NCBI GenBank assembly: GCA_036272735.1
Contig: DATAYF010000788.1
Coordinates: forward strand, 1-6,762
Length of the DNA: 6,762 nucleotides
Source: DATAYF01 sp036272735
GTDB taxonomy: Bacteria > Chloroflexota > Ktedonobacteria > Ktedonobacterales > Ktedonobacteraceae
Direction of reading: 5' to 3'
The translations under genes were made by a program, and so were the position numbers. The notes below the pieces were generated by a model. It ran no database searches and had not been told where the DNA came from. It saw only the letters and a program-made list of their open reading frames with translations. Positions 1 to 5,677 of the stretch are shown in pieces. Each line of letters opens with the position of its first letter. The first letter of the stretch is position 1.

Positions 1-737
1 TTGGACGCGAGCGCTACATCGCATTGTTTCTGACATTTGCCATGTTCCTGCTCCTGCTCCTCGCAGTGGTGGGCCTGATTGCTTCCTATCTCCCACAAAA
101 TTCATCTTCCTTCCAACCACATGCGTTCAACGTCTTGCCGCCTTTGCTGGGTAGTCTCGCGTTCGGTATGTACCTGCTTTTCTCCTCACAAGATCTTCTT
201 CGGCAGCCGTTGCCCGTGACGCTGCTGGCAGGGCTTGTGCTAGGAAGCTTCCTGGGGAGCATTTTTAACCTCCCCTACTACCTTGGACTGCTCCTGATAT
301 TTGGGATGTTTGGCCCTGGCCTAGCCCTGAACTCTCCCGGAGCTTCAGGTCTTCCGAACCCCGACAGGCTCCTCGATTTCTGGCTTTCGATCGTGGCTGT
401 GCTTCTCTCCCTCTTCCTGTATGCTCTGGTTGCTTTCCTAATCACGCGACGGACAGGGTTGGCGTGGCAAGGGAAGTGGGCAGCCTTTCTTGCTGCGTTT
501 ATCTCGCTGCTGGTTGCAACGCTCACCTTCGTTCTCATTGCTTTGGTACACGCATTCCCCATCTCCTCACAAGAGCTGCTTCCTACCATGGCCTCGTTCC
601 AATACCTCCCACTTCAAACCATGCCACTGGCCATTGCTCAGGCTATTCATGCCACCCTCGGAGGCTTCATTGGCTCTGCCATTGGCTTGCGGATGCCTTC
701 ACGAATCGGGAGTGATCGGAGAAAAAAGGAAATCTAG
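1..737 (+). CDS. Polytopic membrane protein, 5' end beyond window
   Basis: I do not recognise this family. The frame is open to the left edge: codons from base 3 read GRERYIAL before a possible TTG start at 24, so the true start and perhaps a soluble N-terminal domain lie outside the window. Counting from base 24, the 237 residues hold about seven hydrophobic segments, near residues 4-22, 36-53, 63-80, 84-100, 117-139, 150-176 and 200-222. The protein ends in a basic tail, RRKKEI, which would favour a cytoplasmic C-terminus. No catalytic motif, ATP-binding loop or transporter signature is visible. A perfect 8-bp inverted repeat starts at the last base of the stop codon. A small integral membrane protein of unknown role is the safest call. 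Confidence 0.75.
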   Translation, partial: GRERYIALFLTFAMFLLLLLAVVGLIASYLPQNSSSFQPHAFNVLPPLLGSLAFGMYLLFSSQDLLRQPLPVTLLAGLVLGSFLGSIFNLPYYLGLLLIFGMFGPGLALNSPGASGLPNPDRLLDFWLSIVAVLLSLFLYALVAFLITRRTGLAWQGKWAAFLAAFISLLVATLTFVLIALVHAFPISSQELLPTMASFQYLPLQTMPLAIAQAIHATLGGFIGSAIGLRMPSRIGSDRRKKEI

Positions 738-768
738 TAGGAGGGCCTTCGTTTTGATATCCTCCTAC
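737..768 (+). terminator. Hairpin after the membrane protein gene
   Basis: GTAGGAGG at 737-744 pairs perfectly with CCTCCTAC at 761-768 around a 16-base loop. It begins at the last base of the stop codon of the upstream gene. No T-run follows, so this is not a classic Rho-independent terminator. It may still slow RNA polymerase, protect the mRNA 3' end, or mark the outer edge of the neighbouring insertion element. Confidence 0.4.
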
Positions 769-789
769 GTGCATTCATGAGGGGTGCAA

Positions 790-1880
790 CTAGTTCATTT
801 GTAGAACTCCCTTCTGAATGGAAAGCAGTCCCTGATTGATGGATCTGGCTCGTTGGAGCGCGCGCGCATTGATAACCAAATAGATCAGTGTATTCAGGTT
901 AGCGACAGAACGACCATTGTGCACTTTGGGATGCTCAATGCCCAATTCCTTGGCCTGGCTGTTGATGCGCTCACATGAAGTGCGTTGTGTGTAAATGGCT
1001 CGGTACAAGGGGCTTTGGCGGTCCAGAGTGATACGCTGCAAGCCTCCCAACTCCTGGTTGACGTTTTTGACACACCCCATGCCTTTGCGAAATTGCTCGT
1101 GCTCACAGGTCTCTTTGGTAGGTGAGGGAAAAGCAAAGGGCAGCGGAAGCACTGGGTGCGATAGCCGTAGATATGCTCATAGTGGAAGGTAGGATACATG
1201 ATCGAATTTTTTTCGCAGAAGGGGATACCATCGGTAGTGAAGCGTGCCTTGCGCGCTGATTGAGCGGGACGGCTCCGATGCCTCTGTGACGAGCGGCGGC
1301 ACCGTAGACATACCACGCATCAAATGGTGCACCAGCGGTGATATGGGTTGAAAGTGGTTGAGGGCGCTGACGGTTTATTGATATAAGAGGCAAAAATACG
1401 TGACATCTCCTTCATTGAAGGGTTGCGTGTATTCGGCAAGCACCACATCGCCGTAGTCGGGAGCGGTGGCAGCAGCAACGCCAGAACCATAGCCCCAAAG
1501 CAGCTCTTTCTTCTCTTTGATGGTTCCATCAGGCTGTTCTTGATTGGTACTGCGCTTGACGCCCAGGCGACAATTGGGATCACCTTTGAGCTGCTGGGTT
1601 TTATCGTAGCGTTCCGGGACGTATGCTCGTTCGTTGTTCTCTTTCACCCAGGCGTAGAGATGCTTGACATCAAAGGCGGCGGTTTCGCCCAGGCCAGGAA
1701 TCTCAGCTTGCAAAGCAGTGACGGTTGCAGTCAGCAGATCCTGGAGCAGGATGCGATCGAGCTGGCGGAGTTTCTCGCTCCACCAATAGCGACAGGGCAA
1801 GGTGCGTTGCACAATAGCATACAGGCAGAGCTTGTGGTAAATATCGAACACAAACATGATGAAATAGCTCCCCACGCCAA
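790..1880 (-). pseudogene. IS4-like DDE transposase, frameshifted and N-truncated
   Basis: Reading right to left on the minus strand, one transposase can be followed across several frames. From about 1800 to 1385 it contains EIPGLGE, then AFDVKHLYAWVKENN (first catalytic Asp), then RLGVKRSTNQ. A shift near 1375-1390 leads to FDAWYVYGAAARHRGIGAVP (probable second Asp). A shift near 1240-1255 leads to TTDGIPFCEKNSIMYPTFHY. A shift near 1120-1140 leads to the C-terminus, which ends at 790. There YTQRTSCERINSQAK fits the IS4-family signature Y-2-R-3-E-6-K/R, with the third acidic residue. At least three frameshifts make it non-functional. The N-terminal third is absent: upstream sequence becomes a csx3-like gene on the other strand, so the breakpoint lies between about 1800 and 1900. 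I saw no clear terminal inverted repeats or target duplication. Confidence 0.85.
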
Positions 1881-2406
1881 TGAAGGTGATTGGTATGCGA
1901 GTCTACTCCAACCCTTGCTCGCGTCCCTTCCTCCACACACCGAGATGGCGGTCCATGGACGCGCCCCTAACTGGGTTTATGGCGCGCTGGCGATGCATGC
2001 ATATCCACAACCATTCCATCAATTCGATGGATGTATTGGCTGGGTTCAACCACGGGAGTTGAAAGTCGGTAATCCGAAACAACAATGCGCTGAGATCATG
2101 ACGCTCGACGACCAGGAGTTGCGTGATGATGTCACTATCGTTCACGTTCATCTCACTTACTACTATGTTGACTACGACACCGAGGCCGATCAACTCGTGT
2201 TTCCAGAGCCACCAGCCGATAAGGGCGTGATTATAAGTGGCAAGCTTCCTCTCTGGCTGTTTACCTCACTGACCCGCTTTTACGCGCAAAAGCACGTGCC
2301 CTGGATCGCCTTGAACGATGCCTCTGATAATAGACCTATCGTCGTCTATTCGCGTGTAGCCTCTCATTCTATCGGCCAAGCATTGCCGAAACTTAACGTA
2401 AGCTAG
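1876..2406 (+). pseudogene. csx3: Csx3/Crn3-like tandem ring-nuclease gene, 5'-truncated
   Basis: Csx3 (Crn3) proteins are small ring nucleases that cleave cyclic tetra-adenylate, the messenger of type III CRISPR complexes, and so switch the response off. The second half of this product (about 2130-2400) carries KGVIISGKLPLWLFTSL followed by KHVPWIALNDASDNRPIVVY. This matches the Csx3 pattern of a strand ending in SGR/K-P-x-W, then a helix, then a His and an Asp around a beta strand. The first half (about 1876-2070) repeats the pattern as MAVHGRAPNWVYGAL and then HQFDGCIGWV, so the protein looks like two Csx3 units in tandem. Candidate active-site residues are His at 2293 and Asp at 2317 in the second unit, and Asp at 2026 in the first. 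The frame runs back into antisense transposase sequence with no native start, so the 5' end was probably lost. ATG at 1945 could give a shortened product. Function today is doubtful. Confidence 0.68.
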
Positions 2407-2412
2407 TACTAC

Positions 2413-2442
2413 TGGACACTGTTATAGAATATATATTATGAT
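2413..2442 (+). promoter_or_regulatory. Candidate sigma-70-type promoter
   Basis: TGGACA at 2413-2418 (one mismatch to TTGACA) and TATGAT at 2437-2442 (one mismatch to TATAAT) are 18 bases apart. They lie in the AT-rich 91-base gap between the csx3-like gene and the pentapeptide-repeat gene. They would start transcription near 2450, leaving a leader of roughly 50 bases. This is a pattern match only. Confidence 0.35.
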
Positions 2443-2497
2443 AATTCCAAATACGCCGTTCTAGGTAGAAATTGCTAGTGCCTTCGCTGTCGAATGG

Positions 2498-3886
2498 ATG
2501 GTATGCCCGGTGAATAATCAGAAACGATCTGTAGAAGCTGCACAAACAACCCTTGCGCCTCCGTCCTGGCGTAGAGAGCCGGAGATCGAGAATACACGAC
2601 AAGAGTTTTTGCGTCAACGTTTGGCGATTGTCCCCGCTATTCAGCAGGGTATCTATCCATTCAAAGATATACAACTCACCCGTGCCGATATAGAATGGCT
2701 GCTGGCGGAACACGAGCAAGGGCACGGCCCTGTCGATTGGAGCGATCCGTCACAGCGCGACCGACAGGGGATCGACCTGCGTGGTGCGGACCTGCGCCAC
2801 GTCAATCTGCGCGGCTTACCACTCGCTAGCCTGCGTGGTGGTCTGACACAAGAGGAATGGGTTGGCACACCGCTCGAACAACGAGGACAGGCGGGGGTTT
2901 GCCTGGAACATGCAGACTTGAGCAGGGCACACCTGGAAGGCGCGATATTGCGCGGCGCGTTCCTACAAAATGCCTCGCTTTTGTTGGCGCACCTGGAGCA
3001 GTCAACGCTCTTTCAGGCTCACCTGGAACATGCATATCTCCGTGGGGCGCATCTGGAAGGCGCGAACATGATGTATGTATACCTTGAAGGGACATACCTG
3101 CGCAAAGCATGGCTCACCGGGGCGGACCTGCGCCATGCCTCCTGCGACAATGCCACCCTCCTCGAAAAGGTTACGCTGCATGACAGGCAATGGGGGTGCG
3201 TACGGCTCGCCGATGTCCACTGGGGTGATTGCAACCTTGCGCTCCTCAACTGGCAGCGTATGGTGCCACTCGGCGATGAAGCTCTGGCACGCACGCTATC
3301 GATACGCGAGGATAGCAAGAAACCTGTCAAAGGGAAACAAAACCACCTCGATACCTATCATGCTGCCGCTCGTGCCAACCGTCAACTCGCCAATGCGATG
3401 CGCGCGCAAGGTATGAACGAGGAGGCCATGCCCTTCGCGTACCGCGCCCAACGTTTACAACGCGCAATCCTCTGGCGCTACTTGCTATGGGGAACCGACA
3501 TATTCTTCGAGGCAGAGGCGATGCATCTGGGAGGTATCCGTCAACGGCTGCATATCGTGTGGAATCGCATACACACGGGTGCTTCTTACCTCTTCTCGTG
3601 GTTTCTCGATATCCTGGCGGGCTATGGCTACAAGCCCGAACGGAGCCTGGGTTTTTATCTCCTCACCGTTGTGGCCTTCGCCGCCACCTACCGGCTAACC
3701 GGCGGGCTTTCATTGAGAGAGGCCCTGGTCTTCAGCATTACTTCGTTTCATGGCCGTGGCTTTCTCCCTGGCACGTACTCGCTCGCCAGCCCGGAAACGG
3801 CTCTCGCGGCGTGCGAGGCGATCATCGGTCTTTTCATCGAGATCAGCTTTATCGCTACCTTCACGCAACGCTTCTTTGGCAGATAA
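2498..3886 (+). CDS. Pentapeptide-repeat protein with C-terminal pore-like membrane domain
   Basis: The 462-residue product has three parts. Residues 1-90 are a charged, helical N-terminus. Pentapeptide repeats of the A(D/N)LxG or AHLEG kind follow at about 91-115 and 136-215 and should fold as a right-handed square beta-helix; a non-repeat insert containing GGLTQEEW separates the two blocks. A helical segment at about 285-325 (ARANRQLANAMRAQG, then FAYRAQRLQR) resembles the linker of similar Ktedonobacterial proteins. The C-terminus has a helix at about 384-402, a re-entrant-like stretch at 408-425 with TSFHGRGF, and a helix at 434-456. This is the two-helix, pore-loop layout of ion-channel domains, but without the TVGYG filter of potassium channels. 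Substrate and gating are unknown. The start is uncertain: no strong ribosome site is seen, and GTG at 2510 is an alternative. The frame is uninterrupted, unlike both CRISPR-related neighbours, and it converges on cas6 with a 30-base gap. Confidence 0.85.
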   Translation: MVCPVNNQKRSVEAAQTTLAPPSWRREPEIENTRQEFLRQRLAIVPAIQQGIYPFKDIQLTRADIEWLLAEHEQGHGPVDWSDPSQRDRQGIDLRGADLRHVNLRGLPLASLRGGLTQEEWVGTPLEQRGQAGVCLEHADLSRAHLEGAILRGAFLQNASLLLAHLEQSTLFQAHLEHAYLRGAHLEGANMMYVYLEGTYLRKAWLTGADLRHASCDNATLLEKVTLHDRQWGCVRLADVHWGDCNLALLNWQRMVPLGDEALARTLSIREDSKKPVKGKQNHLDTYHAAARANRQLANAMRAQGMNEEAMPFAYRAQRLQRAILWRYLLWGTDIFFEAEAMHLGGIRQRLHIVWNRIHTGASYLFSWFLDILAGYGYKPERSLGFYLLTVVAFAATYRLTGGLSLREALVFSITSFHGRGFLPGTYSLASPETALAACEAIIGLFIEISFIATFTQRFFGR

Positions 3887-3916
3887 CAAGCTGGCAGGCA
3901 GAAGATGAAGTAGTCG

Positions 3917-4906
3917 TCACACTGTCTGTGCACGCCCCATACCCATCGAGGTTTTGTAGCCAATGCCAGTATAGAAGGCGAGTTGTGAAAGCAGCCAGAG
4001 TTGTTGCGGGATAGAGAGCGGCGACCTTGCGCTCTCACGATCCCCTTCATCGGCGTCATCATTCGCGATAAGGCCAGATTGTGCGTCGTGCACACGATAG
4101 GTGCAGCGCCCCACGAAGCCCTGCTGTACATGCCGTGTGAAGTGAATACGATGAGGATGCAGGTCGTAATCGGTGATGATGACGCCGTCCTCAAGGGTGT
4201 AATCTTCGATGAGCCGACGTTGTACGATACCGGCAAGCTCTGGTGGCGCGATACCTTCCCAACGTTTCGCGAGATTGGGGAAAACATAGTGTGGCAGCGG
4301 CAACAGGGCCTAGTGCGGACCATGCCCTTGCGTATTGTTGGTACGGTTAAAGGTCGTCAGGGAGGTAAAATCGAGCGTCACTTGCTCAAGCATATGACGA
4401 TTGACCTGTTGCGCCTGCTCGACCAGTGTTGCCAACGAGGTGAAACCACATTGGCCGGAGGGATGAGACGGGGTAAGAATAACCTCTTCGAGCGTGAAAC
4501 GCTGCTTGCCAAGTTGTAAAAAGTGCTGCGTCACCTGGTGCGGATTAGGATAATAGCGCATGAGCGCCTCGTGTAACAGGGGGAACAACTCACCAAGCAA
4601 GAGTGTGATGCGAATGAAATAGGTTTTTTGCGGGTCCAGGGGCCGGTGCACATTTTCGCGCTCGGCACCCGTTATACGTTGTGCAGGCCAATCGAATTGC
4701 AGGCTGGAACAGGTAAAGAGGCGTCGCTTATTCCCATCGTGTAACCATGCCGAGACATCGGGGGCCGTTTCACGCAACCAGCGCAAGAACGCGCCATGCA
4801 CCAGCTCACCCGAAAAAGCCATCAGCGTCCCCGCCTGTACCGGACGCACCCGCAACAAAAACGCGTAGAGCCGCGTCGGAGCCGCCACCCTCTCTCGACT
4901 CACCAT
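3917..4906 (-). pseudogene. cas6: cas6 CRISPR pre-crRNA endoribonuclease with in-frame amber stop
   Basis: Cas6 is a RAMP-fold, metal-independent RNase that cuts CRISPR transcripts inside each repeat to make crRNAs for type I and III complexes. Numbered from ATG at 4906, the N-terminal half has FLLRVRPVQAG and LVHGAFLRWL (His37), as Cas6 proteins do. FTSLTTF at about 180-186 corresponds to the family's F-x-SPTxF segment, and LPLPHYVFPNLAKRW at about 202-216 to its LPLPxxVFxxLxxRW segment. GIGYKTSMGMG at about 314-324 is the glycine-rich C-terminal loop that binds the repeat. A TAG at 4312-4310 (codon 199) interrupts the frame between the two halves. The same frame continues to TGA at 3919-3917, so this is a nonsense mutation and not a frameshift: 198 codons, the stop, then 130 codons. 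CAG to TAG is the simplest origin. Full length near 329 residues is normal for the family. ATG 4906 is preferred over GTG 4915 because GAGGTG lies 6 bases upstream. Confidence 0.85.
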
Positions 4907-4912
4907 AAACAA

Positions 4913-4918
4913 CACCTC
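4913..4918 (-). promoter_or_regulatory. Ribosome binding site of cas6
   Basis: On the minus strand GAGGTG (4918 to 4913) precedes ATG at 4906 by 6 bases. This favours the ATG over the in-frame GTG at 4915, which overlaps the site itself. Confidence 0.5.
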
Positions 4919-4927
4919 ACCATAGTA

Positions 4928-4956
4928 GTTTCAATCCCTCCCTCGAGGGTCGGAAC
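4928..4956 (-). CRISPR. Solitary CRISPR-type repeat in the cas6 leader
   Basis: Read on the minus strand, this 29-base stretch begins GTTCCGACC, contains the palindrome CCCTCGAGGG (4949-4940) and ends GGGATTGAAAC. The terminal ATTGAAAC is the classic 8-nt 5' handle left on crRNAs after Cas6 cleavage of type I and III repeats. A GTT start and an AAC end are also typical. The unit could be longer, up to about 36 bases, since sequence at its 5' side (4957-4963) may belong to it; TAGTT and AACTA mirror each other at the ends. It points the same way as cas6 and ends 22 bases before its ATG, so a transcript from upstream would carry it in the cas6 leader. I found no second copy in the window, so it is either an array remnant or the last repeat of a lost array. 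Confidence 0.6.
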
Positions 4957-5054
4957 TAATTCCCAATAAGCAAGCGGTGTGGATAGGCAAAAGCCTTGAC
5001 AAAAGCAGAACTTGCAGACACAGTAGAAAAAAGTGTCTACCTACTTGCCCTGCT

Positions 5055-5059
5055 AGGAG
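5055..5059 (+). promoter_or_regulatory. Ribosome binding site of the right transposase fragment
   Basis: AGGAG lies 9 bases before ATG at 5069, supporting that ATG as the native start of the transposase. The 112 bases from 4957 to 5068 hold no gene. They contain a small inverted repeat (AGACAC 5016-5021, GTGTCT 5033-5038) around an A-rich loop, which may lie near the end of the insertion element. Confidence 0.5.
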
Positions 5060-5068
5060 CTTGTTGCC

Positions 5069-5677
5069 ATGATAACATACTCACGTGTCTTTGACCAGCA
5101 GACACTGGCCCTGATGCAAGAACACGCCCTGCTGGTACAACGCTATCGTGCGTTCTTTGCCCTCTTTGATTGGAACGTGGTGCCAGAGCCTCCTGCTGAC
5201 CCTTCTCGCCCCGGCAAGCGGCCTCACCCGCAATGTGCTTACATCAAGACACTGCTGCTCAAGCTGGAGGAAAACTTTGCCACCTGTACCCGCTTGCGCC
5301 GCTTCCTGGTGGAGCATCCCCTGCTGGTGTTGGACCTGGGCTTTCGCCCCGTCTTGGATGTCAGAGCGCCCTACGGCTTCGATGTCGAGCGTACGGTGCC
5401 TACTGCTCGCTGGTTGCGAGAGAAACAACGCACCATTGCGCAATCGGTATTGCAAGACTTACTGATGGAGATGATCCAAGCCTTGCGTAAAGAGATCCCA
5501 GGGCTTGGCGAGATTGTGGCTTTCGACGTGACCCACATCTACGCCTGGGTGCGCGAGAACAACCCGCGTGTCTACGTCCAAGGTACTTTTGATGTCACCC
5601 ATATCCCTACAGCGGTGTTCACAAAGATTAAGCTACATGGTAGGGGAGCTTGTGTCACTCTCCCTGAGATGGGATGA
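5069..5677 (+). pseudogene. IS4-like transposase, N-terminal fragment
   Basis: The 202-codon frame starts at a native-looking ATG. It encodes the N-terminal domain (residues 1 to about 130), then LQDLLMEMIQALRKEIPGLGE and AFDVTHIYAWVRENNPRVYV, which holds the first catalytic Asp. Over the stretch shared with the left transposase remnant (44 residues ending in YV), 29 positions are identical, so the two are related but separate copies. Homology stops near 5580. The rest of the frame to the TGA ending at 5677 (including TAVFTKIKLHGRG) is not transposase as I know it, and it overlaps the 3' end of the histidine kinase gene on the other strand. The second and third catalytic acidic residues and the C-terminal YREK motif are missing, so the fragment cannot transpose DNA. 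Confidence 0.8.

Noticed and set aside
1423..1870. Long plus-strand open frame leading into the csx3-like region
   Set aside because: It is the antisense of the transposase pseudogene; its translation has no recognisable motif, and the minus-strand translation shows clear transposase motifs over the same bases. Only the part after about 1876 looks coding.
3487..4014. 175-codon plus-strand frame overlapping the pentapeptide gene and cas6
   Set aside because: It is out of frame within the pentapeptide-repeat gene, shows no domain, and runs into the antisense of cas6.
3748..4323. 191-codon minus-strand frame across the cas6 stop, suggesting a frameshift
   Set aside because: It is in a different frame from both cas6 halves. 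The two halves share one frame, so the lesion is a nonsense codon and no frameshift is needed.
4001..4519. 172-codon plus-strand frame opposite cas6
   Set aside because: It is the antisense shadow of cas6; the minus strand carries the family motifs.
4996..5001. TTGACA as a -35 box for the right transposase
   Set aside because: The hexamer is perfect, but no acceptable -10 box lies 16-19 bases downstream.
4928..5068. A full CRISPR array upstream of cas6
   Set aside because: Only one repeat-like unit is present. I looked for ATTGAAAC or GTTTCAAT neighbours with the same core on either side and found none in the window.
5148..5490. Small plus-strand frames inside the right transposase fragment
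   Set aside because: They are alternative-frame shadows; the frame starting at 5069 carries the transposase motifs and has a ribosome site.
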